The notes: generated by a model not told the origin, from the letters alone. A stretch of DNA of 25,526 nucleotides from Bacteroidota bacterium (GCA_947447835.1 CANFLP010000010.1:1-25526), one strand, 5' to 3'. Shown: positions 14,725 to 22,920, counted from the stretch's first letter. Translations and numbers: made by a program.

Positions 14725-15483
14725 TTAGGCCTCCCACTTTAATAATTGCATTGTCTCTCCATCAAACACACCATAGGTGTTTAATTTAATCCAATCTCCT
14801 AGGTTGATATAGCGACTACGTTCATTTATAGTATAATCAATTGCAAAATGTCTGTGTCCAAAAATAAAATAATCTACATCCATTTTCTTTGACATTTCTC
14901 GGGAGTAAATAATTAACCATTCTTTATCCTCTCCTAAAAATACTTCGTCGGAGCTTCCAGTCTTTGCCCTACTCTTAGCACTAAAATAATTGGCTAATTG
15001 AATGCCCATATCGGGGTGCATCCATCTAAACAACCATTGGCAAACCGGATTAGTGAAAATCTTTTTTAAACGCTTGTATCCATAATCTCCTGGACCTAAT
15101 CCATCGCCATGTCCAATATAAAATTGCTTGTTGCCTAACTTAAACGGATGAGGCTCAAAATAAACTTTAGCATTTAACTCCTTTGATAAATAATCATTCA
15201 TCCATAAATCATGATTGCCCGTAAATATATGCAAGGGAATGCCAGCGTCACTAATTTGTGCTAAACAACCTAAAATACGCACAAAACCTTTTGGGACAAC
15301 GGTCTTGTATTCAAACCAAAAGTCAAATACATCTCCAACAATAAAAAATGCAGCTGCATCCTGCTTAGCATGATTTAAAAATCGGATTAAACGATCTTCA
15401 CGCTTTCTGCTTTCCACTTCATTAGGAGCTCCTAAATGAAAGTCGGATAAGAAATATATTTTTTTACCTGGGGCAAGTTCCAT
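14725..15483 (-). CDS. lpxH: UDP-2,3-diacylglucosamine diphosphatase (LpxH-type)
   Basis: A 252-residue calcineurin-like metallophosphoesterase. The metal ligands of LpxH are all visible: D14 and H16 in FLSDFHLG, D51 in VGDVFDFW, N90 and H91 in FTGNHDLWM, H125 in IGHGDG, and H210/H212 in IFGHRH. LpxH hydrolyses UDP-2,3-diacylglucosamine to lipid X and UMP at the inner membrane in lipid A synthesis. Length and the FDFW insertion are typical of Bacteroidota members, where exact substrate has been assigned largely by homology. It lies between the LUD and MscS genes; no other lpx gene is in the window. Confidence 0.9.
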   Translation of the reverse strand: MELAPGKKIYFLSDFHLGAPNEVESRKREDRLIRFLNHAKQDAAAFFIVGDVFDFWFEYKTVVPKGFVRILGCLAQISDAGIPLHIFTGNHDLWMNDYLSKELNAKVYFEPHPFKLGNKQFYIGHGDGLGPGDYGYKRLKKIFTNPVCQWLFRWMHPDMGIQLANYFSAKSRAKTGSSDEVFLGEDKEWLIIYSREMSKKMDVDYFIFGHRHFAIDYTINERSRYINLGDWIKLNTYGVFDGETMQLLKWEA

Positions 15484-15506
15484 GAAAGCAGATTTATATA
15501 AAAGTA

Positions 15507-16148
15507 TTAATCAGTCATTTTATCAACCAAAAAACAATACACTTCCTTAGGTCCATGCACACCTACCACTAATGTTTTTTCAATATCTGCAGTTCGGCTT
15601 GGTCCTGTAGCAAAACTTATCATGGAAGGCAAATGATCTGCTTCCAATTTAAATTGATGCAAGCTATCAGCAATATCAAAAACCAATTGATGTGTATAGG
15701 CAATACAAATATGCACTGGAGCATACACACTAGCAGCACGACCACTTAGTTGTTGACTACTTAAAACAATTGTTCCAGTTCGTGCCACCAAGTGTTCGCA
15801 TAATGTAATAGAGGCATCACAACCGGCTAAATCATCCGTAGTTACAGGATCAAATTGATACTCACTCATATCATCCAACCAACCAGATTCTTGAGAGTAA
15901 ATTTTTTCCCATTGGTGCGCTTTAATTAAGGCCGCTAATTGTTGTGCAAGTTCTCCTTCATCGGCACAGTACACAAATTTACCTAGGAGCTCAGTGAATT
16001 TTTCGGCGAATCCAATGGCCAATTCTTGCTCGGTAGGGATAAAAATAGGTGTATCCGCTACTTGATCAGGAAAAGGAACAGACACTGGCGACTTTAGTGC
16101 CTGTTTAATTTTATTTAATATTTTATTTCTAGCGCCTTGCGATTCCAT
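15507..16148 (-). CDS. LUD-domain protein (LutC/YkgG-like)
   Basis: A 213-residue protein with a helical start (NKILNKIKQALKSPV) and a LUD domain over about residues 60-210, including DASITLCEHLVARTGTIVLS, HICIAYTHQLVFDI, SFATGPSRTADIEKTLVVGV and HGPKEVYCFLVD. This is the LutC/YkgG form. In Bacillus LutC works with LutA and LutB in lactate oxidation; neither partner is here. Instead it lies 8 nt after ftsH, an arrangement I recall as common in Bacteroidota, so a role outside lactate use is plausible. Function here is open. Confidence 0.88.
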   Translation of the reverse strand: MESQGARNKILNKIKQALKSPVSVPFPDQVADTPIFIPTEQELAIGFAEKFTELLGKFVYCADEGELAQQLAALIKAHQWEKIYSQESGWLDDMSEYQFDPVTTDDLAGCDASITLCEHLVARTGTIVLSSQQLSGRAASVYAPVHICIAYTHQLVFDIADSLHQFKLEADHLPSMISFATGPSRTADIEKTLVVGVHGPKEVYCFLVDKMTD

Positions 16149-16156
16149 TTGAAATA

Positions 16157-18271
16157 TTATTCATTATTTCCTGTAGCATCCGCAGCATTAATAGTTGCAT
16201 TTGCATGATCAATTGTATCGTCGGTGTTTACATCATTGGAAGGTGTAGCTCTTTCGGTGTTGTCTGTTGGGCTAACCACTGTCGTTTCGGTAGGTGCAAA
16301 AGTTTCGTGCACATCAGCATTTTTCTTGTCCTCAAATGGACGCTTACCTATCAACAATTCAACATCTGCTTTATGTAAAACCTCTTTGTCTAATAATTCT
16401 TTAGCTAATTTTTCAACTTCCTCTTTACGCTCAGTCAATAATTGTAATGTTCTTTGATACGCTTCTCCAATCATTTTTCTAACTTCTTCATCAATAATTT
16501 TACCAGTCTCTTCGCTAAATGGTTTTTGGAAAGTGTTTTCTTGAGAAGGATCATAAAAACTTACGTTACCGATTTTTTCATTCATTCCATAAGTAGTTAC
16601 CATAGAGTAAGCCATCTTAGAAATTTGTTGTAAGTCATTAGAAGCACCTGTCGAAATTTTACCAAAGAAAATTTGTTCAGCAGCTCTACCACCCAAGGTC
16701 ATACACATTTGATCGGTTAATTGTTCAATAGTATATAAGTATTGTTCTTTAGGCGTGTATTGTGCATAGCCCAGTGCAGCTGTACCTCTTGGCACAATCG
16801 TCACTTTTAATAAAGGATAAGCATGCTCTAGGAACCAGCCACAAATTGCGTGACCAGCTTCGTGATAAGCAATGACTTCTTTTTCTTCTGGAGAGATGAT
16901 TTTATTCTTTTTCTCTAAACCACCAATCACTCTATCAATTGCGTCTTGAAAATCTTGCATCTCAACACCCGTCTTTCCTTTACGTGCAGCAATTAATGCA
17001 GCTTCGTTACAAACATTGGCAATATCAGCACCAGCAAATCCTGGAGTTTGTTCAGCCAATTTATAAATGTCTAAGCTTTCAGAAACTTTAATAGGACCTA
17101 AATGCACTTTAAAAATTTCTTGACGACCTTTTACATCAGGACGATCAATTGAAATTTGACGATCAAAACGGCCTGGTCTTAACAAGGCGCTATCCAATAC
17201 GTCGGGACGGTTAGTAGCAGCTAAAATAATAATACCAGTGTCTCCACCAAATCCATCCATCTCCACTAATAATTGGTTCAATGTATTTTCACGCTCATCG
17301 TTACTCATCATGGCATTTTTACCACGTGCACGACCAATTGCATCTATCTCATCAATAAAAATAATACATGGTGCTTTTTCACGCGCTTGCTTAAATAAAT
17401 CACGCACACGACTTGCACCTACACCCACAAACATTTCCACAAAGTCGGAACCACTTAAACTAAAGAAAGGTACTTGCGCTTCACCCGCCATAGCTTTCGC
17501 CAATAAGGTTTTACCAGTGCCTGGAGGGCCTATCAATAATGCCCCCTTAGGAATTTTACCTCCAAGGTTGGTATATTTTTTTGGATTTTTTAAGAAGTCA
17601 ACAATCTCCATCACTTCTTCTTTTGCTTCTTCTAAACCAGCCACATCAGCAAAAGTGATATTTACTTTTGTGCCGCCTTTTTCAAATAAGGTAGCTTTAG
17701 ATTTTCCTACATTAAAAATGCCGCCGGGTCCACCGCTTCCGCCAGCGCCACCGCCCATTTTACGCATAAGTACAATCCAAACTACTACAATCAACACTAA
17801 AGAAAATATAGTATTAGCAATAGGTCCAAACCAATCACTTTCGGTGTCAGAGCTACTATCTGGAATATTAGTGATAGCATACTTTGTATAAATATCTTCC
17901 ACCTCTCTGTTAAAAGAACTCCAATCGTCTACCTTGTATTCAAATAAGTAATTACCCTTTACTTTATCCTTAGGTAATTTTGTTTTGAATTTTTGAATAT
18001 AGAATTCTTTTTGAACGCTATCCGCTTTAATGTAGATATGAACTACTTTCTTGTTCTCAACTTTCACATATTTTTCAATATCTCCACTTGACATTAATTT
18101 CACAAATTCATTATGTGAAATAGTATTAACGTCTGGAGCCATTTGAAAGAAACGTGCAGACAATAAAGACAATGCAATTAAACCATAAATCCAATAGATA
18201 TTGAACTTAGGTAATTTTGGGCCGTCCCCTAAAGGACCTTTCTTTTTTGAATTATTATTCTCAGGTATCAT
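16157..18271 (-). CDS. ftsH: ATP-dependent zinc metalloprotease FtsH
   Basis: A 704-residue membrane-bound AAA+ protease that extracts and degrades membrane and soluble proteins. Two membrane segments (about 24-41 and 150-170) flank a periplasmic domain, followed by a Gly-rich linker (173-184). The AAA module has Walker A GPPGTGKT (248-255), Walker B FIDEID (305-310) and the second region of homology ending GRFDRQ. The protease zinc site HEAGH is at 470-474, with the third ligand D546 in GASNDLQ. The last ~45 residues are a low-complexity Thr/Asn/Asp-rich tail. It follows rsfS and precedes the LUD gene. Confidence 0.98.
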   Translation of the reverse strand: MIPENNNSKKKGPLGDGPKLPKFNIYWIYGLIALSLLSARFFQMAPDVNTISHNEFVKLMSSGDIEKYVKVENKKVVHIYIKADSVQKEFYIQKFKTKLPKDKVKGNYLFEYKVDDWSSFNREVEDIYTKYAITNIPDSSSDTESDWFGPIANTIFSLVLIVVVWIVLMRKMGGGAGGSGGPGGIFNVGKSKATLFEKGGTKVNITFADVAGLEEAKEEVMEIVDFLKNPKKYTNLGGKIPKGALLIGPPGTGKTLLAKAMAGEAQVPFFSLSGSDFVEMFVGVGASRVRDLFKQAREKAPCIIFIDEIDAIGRARGKNAMMSNDERENTLNQLLVEMDGFGGDTGIIILAATNRPDVLDSALLRPGRFDRQISIDRPDVKGRQEIFKVHLGPIKVSESLDIYKLAEQTPGFAGADIANVCNEAALIAARKGKTGVEMQDFQDAIDRVIGGLEKKNKIISPEEKEVIAYHEAGHAICGWFLEHAYPLLKVTIVPRGTAALGYAQYTPKEQYLYTIEQLTDQMCMTLGGRAAEQIFFGKISTGASNDLQQISKMAYSMVTTYGMNEKIGNVSFYDPSQENTFQKPFSEETGKIIDEEVRKMIGEAYQRTLQLLTERKEEVEKLAKELLDKEVLHKADVELLIGKRPFEDKKNADVHETFAPTETTVVSPTDNTERATPSNDVNTDDTIDHANATINAADATGNNE

Positions 18272-18320
18272 TTGTACTATTTATAGCTTTTGTTACATAT
18301 TATAACAAGCGTATTGAAAA

Positions 18321-18728
18321 TTAGTTCTCTAGATCATGCATTTTTGAGTCTGCATCATTCCATATTTCCTCTAATTTATAAAAGGTTCTTGCTTCGGGGT
18401 GCATTACGTGCACAACTACATTGATATAGTCAATCAATAACCATTGAGCTGCGGTTTTGCCTTCACTTTTATAAGGATATTCATCACATTTATGTTTTAC
18501 TTCATACTCAATATTATCAGCGATTGCTTTTAACTGTGTAGTATTGTTTGCTTCACAGATAATAAAGAAATCGGCAGAGGCTTCGTGAATTTTTTTAAGA
18601 TCTAGACTAATAATATTTTCGCCTTTTTTATCCTGGATAGCCTGAATAATGGTTTTGAAAATTTTACTACTGCGGGTAAGTTGCGTTGTAGATTTTTTAC
18701 GATCTTTTAATGCGGAAAGAGGTTCCAA
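18321..18728 (-). CDS. rsfS: Ribosome silencing factor
   Basis: A 135-residue protein of the RsfS/DUF143 family, which binds ribosomal protein L14 and blocks subunit joining when nutrients are scarce. Conserved blocks are SKIFKTIIQAIQDKKGENII, ASADFFIICEANNTTQLKAI, the KSEGKTAAQWLLIDYINVVV segment and HPEARTFYKLEEIW. No ATG occurs in frame between the upstream stop at 18747-18749 and the conserved core, so the TTG at 18728 (MEPLSALKDRKK) is the likely start. It is divergent from birA and leads into ftsH. Confidence 0.93.
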   Translation of the reverse strand: MEPLSALKDRKKSTTQLTRSSKIFKTIIQAIQDKKGENIISLDLKKIHEASADFFIICEANNTTQLKAIADNIEYEVKHKCDEYPYKSEGKTAAQWLLIDYINVVVHVMHPEARTFYKLEEIWNDADSKMHDLEN

Positions 18729-18808
18729 TAATGCTAATTTAATTTGTTAATGCCTTGTTAGTCAAATCATTTTGTGCATCAATTAGTGAGACACAATCCG
18801 AAACTAGC

Positions 18809-18824
18809 TAACTTTACAAAAATA
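18809..18824. promoter_or_regulatory. Divergent promoter boxes between rsfS and birA
   Basis: On the minus strand 18817-18824 reads TATTTTTG, an exact TAnnTTTG box, giving rsfS a leader of about 80 nt. On the plus strand 18809-18816 reads TAACTTTA, one base off the consensus, about 16 nt before the birA TTG. The two boxes are adjacent, so opposing polymerases would compete. No clear -33 elements are seen. Confidence 0.4.
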
Positions 18825-18832
18825 ACAATTCT

Positions 18833-19621
18833 TTGTCACCTGCCACACCAATTATCACATTAGGCGAGCCGCTCATAGAACTGTCTTCCATTGATAGTAC
18901 CAATATTTATGCCATAAGCCAGGTGCATCAACAATTGGCCGTATCTGGCAGTTGCTACCGTACTGATTTTCAAACAGATGGAAAAGGGCAACAGGGCAAG
19001 ACTTGGGGGAGTGAAAAAGGCGAAAATCTACTATGTTCCTATGCAATATGCCTAAGTAGCATCGAAAATGTACTTGAAAAGGGACAAATATGGACTCCCA
19101 GACAACAATTTGGGCTTTCTCTAGCCATTTCTTTGGGTGTAAATGACTTTTTTAGTGCATTTGCAGGTGAAGAAACCCATATTAAATGGCCAAATGACCT
19201 CTACTGGCGTGACAGAAAGGCAGGGGGAATACTCATTGAGAACACAGTACGTGGGGCAGAATGGACCTGGTCGGTAATAGGCATTGGAATTAATATGAAC
19301 CAAACCCAGTTTTCAAGTGAATTGGGAAGGCCCGTTTCCTTAAAACAAATAACAGGAAAGCATTGGGAAATCCCTACCCTCTTAACTGCATTGTCAAGGA
19401 CATTAACCCTAAGAGTGAATGAGTGGTTAAAGGGTGATTTTGAAAATATGCTAGTTGAGTATAATCAAAAACTCTATAAAAAAGACGAATGGGTGAAATT
19501 CAAACAAAAGCAAATTGCATTTACCGGAAAAGTAATTGGAGTGAACGCAATAGGGCAATTAATAATTGAACAAGGAATAGAACAAACGTATAATTTTGGC
19601 GAAATAACCTGGGAAATCTAA
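18833..19621 (+). CDS. birA: Biotin--[acetyl-CoA-carboxylase] ligase
   Basis: A 262-residue enzyme that activates biotin as biotinyl-AMP and attaches it to the biotin carboxyl carrier of acetyl-CoA carboxylase. Key motifs are IELSSIDSTNIYA, the adenylate loop GKGQQGKTW (50-58, the GRGRRGRxW motif), KWPND (118-122) and KAGGILIE (129-135). There is no N-terminal winged helix, so it is the monofunctional class without repressor activity. The small C-terminal SH3-like domain is present. No in-frame ATG exists after the stop at 18809, so TTG at 18833 is the apparent start. selD follows after 4 nt. Confidence 0.95.
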   Translation: MSPATPIITLGEPLIELSSIDSTNIYAISQVHQQLAVSGSCYRTDFQTDGKGQQGKTWGSEKGENLLCSYAICLSSIENVLEKGQIWTPRQQFGLSLAISLGVNDFFSAFAGEETHIKWPNDLYWRDRKAGGILIENTVRGAEWTWSVIGIGINMNQTQFSSELGRPVSLKQITGKHWEIPTLLTALSRTLTLRVNEWLKGDFENMLVEYNQKLYKKDEWVKFKQKQIAFTGKVIGVNAIGQLIIEQGIEQTYNFGEITWEI

Positions 19622-19625
19622 ACAC

Positions 19626-20678
19626 ATGGAAATTAAATTAACACAACATAGTAAAGGAGGAGGATGTGGTTGTAAAATATCCCCTGCAGTACTTTCAGAA
19701 ATATTAGCAGCGCATAATGTAGGTGCAAAAAGCAATATACCACAATTACTCGTTGGCAATGATAGTAGAGACGACGCGGCTGTTTATCAAATTGATGAGA
19801 AGACAGCAATGATTAGCACAACCGATTTTTTTATGCCCATAGTAGACGACGCGTTTGCCTTTGGACAAATTGCTGCAGCAAATGCAATAAGTGATGTATA
19901 TGCAATGGGAGGTAAACCCATTTTTGCATTAGCGGTATTGGGTTGGCCATTAGCTACCTTACCAGCAAGTGTTGCTGCACAGGTAATGGAAGGTGCACGC
20001 AAAACCTGTACCGACGCGGGTATTGTAATAGCAGGAGGACATAGTATTGATAGTCAGGACCCTATATTTGGATTAGTAGTAAATGGATTAGTGGATATAG
20101 AAAATTTAAAAAGAAATGATACCGCTAAGGAAGGCGATGTATTAATCATTACAAAACCATTAGGTGTTGGCATATTAGCAACCTCTCAAAAAAGAGGATT
20201 GTTAACCGAACCAGATTTAGCATTATTAGTAAAGCAATTAACTACTATTAATAAAGCAGGTGAAGCATTAGGAAAAATAAAAGGAGTACATGCCATGACC
20301 GATGTTACTGGATTTGGATTGGCAGGCCACTTAACAGAAATGATGGAAGGAAGTAATTTAACTGCGAAGCTTTCTTATAGTAAAATTCCAATGATTCCTG
20401 TTGTTAGAAATTATATAGCACAAAAGGCAATACCAGGTGCAACCGCACGTAATTGGAATGCAACTAGCGAAGGGATTGAACTAGATCCAAGTATTGACGA
20501 AAAAGAAGCAAGCGTAATATTACCCGATCCTCAAACCAATGGTGGTTTATTAATTGCCGTTGACCCGAGTGTAGTCAGTGAGGTGCAGGAAATACTAAAA
20601 GCTGCGGGCATACAATACACCGAACCTATTGGGGTTTGCGAAGCCCCTTCTGGGAAAAGGATAATCATTCAGCCCTAA
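19626..20678 (+). CDS. selD: Selenide, water dikinase (selenophosphate synthetase)
   Basis: A 350-residue ATP-dependent enzyme making selenophosphate from selenide, the selenium donor for selenocysteine and for 2-selenouridine in tRNA. The N-terminal catalytic motif is GGGCGCKISP, with C14 and K17 matching the catalytic Cys and Lys of E. coli SelD; the codon is TGT, so this is the Cys form and not a selenoprotein. Further signatures are GNDSRDDAAVYQID, AANAISDVYAMGGKP, DVTGFGLAGHLTEM and PDPQTNGGLL. It is 4 nt downstream of birA, so the two are surely co-transcribed. No selA, selB or mnmH gene is in the window. Confidence 0.97.
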   Translation: MEIKLTQHSKGGGCGCKISPAVLSEILAAHNVGAKSNIPQLLVGNDSRDDAAVYQIDEKTAMISTTDFFMPIVDDAFAFGQIAAANAISDVYAMGGKPIFALAVLGWPLATLPASVAAQVMEGARKTCTDAGIVIAGGHSIDSQDPIFGLVVNGLVDIENLKRNDTAKEGDVLIITKPLGVGILATSQKRGLLTEPDLALLVKQLTTINKAGEALGKIKGVHAMTDVTGFGLAGHLTEMMEGSNLTAKLSYSKIPMIPVVRNYIAQKAIPGATARNWNATSEGIELDPSIDEKEASVILPDPQTNGGLLIAVDPSVVSEVQEILKAAGIQYTEPIGVCEAPSGKRIIIQP

Positions 20679-20687
20679 AATGCATTA

Positions 20688-20715
20688 CAAAGGCCTCTAC
20701 AATTAGAGGCCTTTG
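20688..20715. terminator. Bidirectional hairpin terminator between convergent genes
   Basis: A perfect 11-bp inverted repeat, CAAAGGCCTCT and AGAGGCCTTTG, with the 6-nt loop ACAATT. It lies 9 nt past the selD stop and 39 nt past the stop of the convergent IPExxxVDY gene, so it can end both transcripts. T-tracts are weak on both sides. Confidence 0.8.
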
Positions 20716-20754
20716 CAATATTAATAGCATGCATTGAAAATTGTAGCGTGTACT

Positions 20755-21198
20755 TTATTCAAAAATCAGGTGCCCTTTATTCTTAATTTGTTCAGGCGTT
20801 AATTCTACAACCAATTGCACGCCTTTAATGTCACGGATAGTTTGTAAAATTTCTTTTACTTTTTCGTCTTCAATCCAATCTCCTTTTATCCACCAGATAA
20901 AGTCCATGTGTTTTAATTCAGGCAACAAGTACTCTCCATCAAATTGATTGTGATATACAAAATGCTGAAAAGTGGTATTAGGCTCATTGGCTTCGTACAT
21001 GGAAAAATAATAAGTTCTATTTTTTCTTTTCAGCGCAATTTCATGATCGGGATTAAATCTAAATTCAAACCCCATGTATTGATTTAATAAAATACAAAAC
21101 TGATAATTTTTTATAGGCGCAGTAATGCCCAAGATTCTTGTGCCTTCAAAATCTTGTTCATTAATTTCATCCTGATTTAAAATTAATTTTGCACTCAT
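20755..21198 (-). CDS. IPExxxVDY-family protein
   Basis: A 147-residue soluble protein from the ATG at 21198 (MSAKLILNQDEINEQDF). A TTG three codons upstream (21207) is possible but less likely. The family's naming motif appears in variant form as LPELKHMDF, followed by IWWIKGDW. The rest is mixed alpha/beta with many aromatics (YQFCILLNQYMGFEFRF). The family is typical of Bacteroidota and has no assigned function that I know of. It lies 37 nt downstream of the M28 peptidase start on the same strand order, after that gene's stop... that is, upstream of it in coordinates and convergent with selD; co-transcription with the peptidase is not possible in this order, because this gene's start lies 37 nt beyond the peptidase stop, making it the downstream gene of the pair. 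Confidence 0.85.
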   Translation of the reverse strand: MSAKLILNQDEINEQDFEGTRILGITAPIKNYQFCILLNQYMGFEFRFNPDHEIALKRKNRTYYFSMYEANEPNTTFQHFVYHNQFDGEYLLPELKHMDFIWWIKGDWIEDEKVKEILQTIRDIKGVQLVVELTPEQIKNKGHLIFE

Positions 21199-21235
21199 GT
21201 ATTTCAATCTTAATCAATTATAAAAACAACCAATA

Positions 21236-22858
21236 TTAAAATTGAATATCAAATTTAATTTCTTCCGTTCCTCTTTTTATAATCAACGTTGTTTTGTCTC
21301 CTTTCTTAAACTTACCTAAAGCCTGCATATAACTCATTACGTCAATTAATTTATAATCACCTAATTGAACTAAAACGTCTGCTGCTTTTAAGCCAATTTT
21401 TTCTCCTAATTTTCCCTGGCTACTACCCTCAATCCTAACACCAGTACCGGTAAACGCGTAATCTGGCATCACACCCAAACTCACTGTAAACTTAGTACTC
21501 TTACCCATGCTTTGCTCACGTGTTTTTAAGAAATCTAATTTGCCATAACTATCTGTGTTCTTAATAATGTCTTGAACAAATCTTACTATATCCTTTTCGC
21601 CAACATAATTAATTTTATCCCAGTCGTCAGTTGCTTTGTGATAGTCGGAATGACTTCCTGTAAACATAAATAATACCGGCATGTCTTTACGATAGAAACT
21701 CGCATGGTCACTAGGTCCAGTACCAGCGCTATCATAATGAGCGATTAAAGAGGTAGGTGTTTTAGTTAAAATTTCGGACCATTTGCTTGAAGTGCCAAAA
21801 CCACCAATAGTAATTTTACGTGCAGTATCATATCTGCCCACCATATCTAAATTAATCATGTAGTTAAAATTGCCTTTAAACGTAGGATGATCCAACCAAT
21901 ATTTACTACCCAACAATCCCAATTCCTCACCAGAAAAATGAATGATTAGATAGTTATTACTTTTAGGCGCTTTTTTAAGTAATGATTTAGCAATTTCAAT
22001 CAAAGCCGCAGTACCACTAGCATTGTCATCGGCTCCATTATGAATAAAATTATTCAAATCTAAACCATGTTTATCTTGATTATAACCTAGATGATCCAAA
22101 TGTGCACCAAGGATAACTGTATTAGTTGCATGATTATCAATAAAGCCAACTACATTATGTGCAGTACGCGTTGGATGCTCGAACTGAACATCTGCATCAA
22201 TTGTATAAGTAGCTAATTCATCATTGAATAATTTTGCATACCCTTGTTTAGTAAAATATACTACAGGTATTGCTAATGCTTTAGCAGTGTCATATTTGTT
22301 AAATTGAATATTATCAACCAATGTTCCACTGTTATGTAAAAACAATGCAGTCGCTCCATTACTTTTAAGCTGAGAAGCAGTAGTAGCAAGCCATTCATTG
22401 ATATCAAAATGCGGATTGCTTGTGTTTTCTTCTAACACTTCGTTTACATCTTTAAACCATACTTGCTTAGTTTCGTTTAAAGAAACAGATGCACGTGAAG
22501 TAAAATGATTGCTTCCACTATTAGACAAAGCAAAGAAATCCGAATCCAAAATTGCTTTTTGATTATTGATTTTGATGTAAGCATTGGTTGCGAATTTTTT
22601 ACCTTCATCAATAGGAAAATTTTGAATAAATCCGTTATCACCCATTGGTTGAATGGCTAAACCTTGATATTGCCCAATGACATAGTCAACTGCTTTTTGT
22701 TCACCAATATCACCAGCACGACGCCCCTCTAAATCTTCACTTGCTAAAAACTGAATATGCCCTTTTAGGTGCTGAATCAATACCTTGTCGGCACGATTTA
22801 ATTTTTGAGCCAACAAGCCCAGTGGGGCCAATAATAGGATAAATACGATTCTTCTCAT
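21236..22858 (-). CDS. Secreted M28-family zinc aminopeptidase with PA and PDZ domains
   Basis: A 540-residue protein with a signal peptide (MRRIVFILLLAPLGLLAQ). The M28 catalytic domain is split by a PA-like insertion at about 125-230. Zinc ligands and base are all visible: H253 in GAHLDHLG, D278 in GADDNASG, E311/E312 in SGEELGLLG, D338 in NLDMVGR and H407 in SDYHKATDDW. A PDZ domain covers about 455-540 (GVRIEGSSQGKLGEKIGLKA). It should cleave N-terminal residues from peptides in the periplasm or outside. Its promoter region is shared with feoB and carries a Crp/Fnr-like palindrome. The IPExxxVDY gene follows 37 nt downstream. Confidence 0.94.
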   Translation of the reverse strand: MRRIVFILLLAPLGLLAQKLNRADKVLIQHLKGHIQFLASEDLEGRRAGDIGEQKAVDYVIGQYQGLAIQPMGDNGFIQNFPIDEGKKFATNAYIKINNQKAILDSDFFALSNSGSNHFTSRASVSLNETKQVWFKDVNEVLEENTSNPHFDINEWLATTASQLKSNGATALFLHNSGTLVDNIQFNKYDTAKALAIPVVYFTKQGYAKLFNDELATYTIDADVQFEHPTRTAHNVVGFIDNHATNTVILGAHLDHLGYNQDKHGLDLNNFIHNGADDNASGTAALIEIAKSLLKKAPKSNNYLIIHFSGEELGLLGSKYWLDHPTFKGNFNYMINLDMVGRYDTARKITIGGFGTSSKWSEILTKTPTSLIAHYDSAGTGPSDHASFYRKDMPVLFMFTGSHSDYHKATDDWDKINYVGEKDIVRFVQDIIKNTDSYGKLDFLKTREQSMGKSTKFTVSLGVMPDYAFTGTGVRIEGSSQGKLGEKIGLKAADVLVQLGDYKLIDVMSYMQALGKFKKGDKTTLIIKRGTEEIKFDIQF

Positions 22859-22866
22859 TGCTTACG

Positions 22867-22881
22867 TTTTGTGACACAAAA
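22867..22881. repeat. 15-bp palindrome at the M28 peptidase promoter
   Basis: TTTTGTG-A-CACAAAA is a perfect inverted repeat with a single central base. It overlaps the minus-strand -7 box (22877-22884) and the expected start site, and ends 8 nt before the peptidase ATG. It could be an operator that blocks initiation, or a chance product of the TTTTG box. Confidence 0.35.
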
Positions 22882-22884
22882 ATA
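22877..22884 (-). promoter_or_regulatory. Promoter -7 box for the M28 peptidase
   Basis: The minus strand reads TATTTTTG, an exact TAnnTTTG match, 18 nt before the peptidase ATG at 22858. No TTTG -33 element is found at the usual spacing; a Crp/Fnr-like palindrome is centred about 40 bp upstream of the expected start instead, as at class II activated promoters. Confidence 0.5.
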
Positions 22885-22904
22885 AGTAAAGGAGGTAGTA
22901 ATTA

Positions 22905-22920
22905 AGTGACTTCTGTCACT
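22905..22920. promoter_or_regulatory. Crp/Fnr-like binding site in the M28 peptidase/feoB divergent region
   Basis: AGTGACTTCTGTCACT is a perfect 6-bp inverted repeat with a 4-bp centre. It contains GTGA-N6-TCAC, the core of the Crp consensus TGTGA-N6-TCACA. It lies about 40 bp upstream of the expected M28 peptidase start and about 77 bp upstream of the expected feoB start. Binding by a Crp/Fnr-family protein is inferred from the motif alone. Confidence 0.45.

Noticed and set aside
17238..17891. A 217-codon open frame on the plus strand opposite ftsH
   Set aside because: It is exactly antisense to the conserved AAA domain and membrane region of ftsH, and its composition (Pro/Ser/Ile-rich) is what the reverse of Gly- and Asp-rich FtsH codons gives. 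No promoter or recognisable domain.
19659..19676. A selenocysteine codon in the SelD active site
   Set aside because: The catalytic position is TGT (Cys), with no in-frame TGA.
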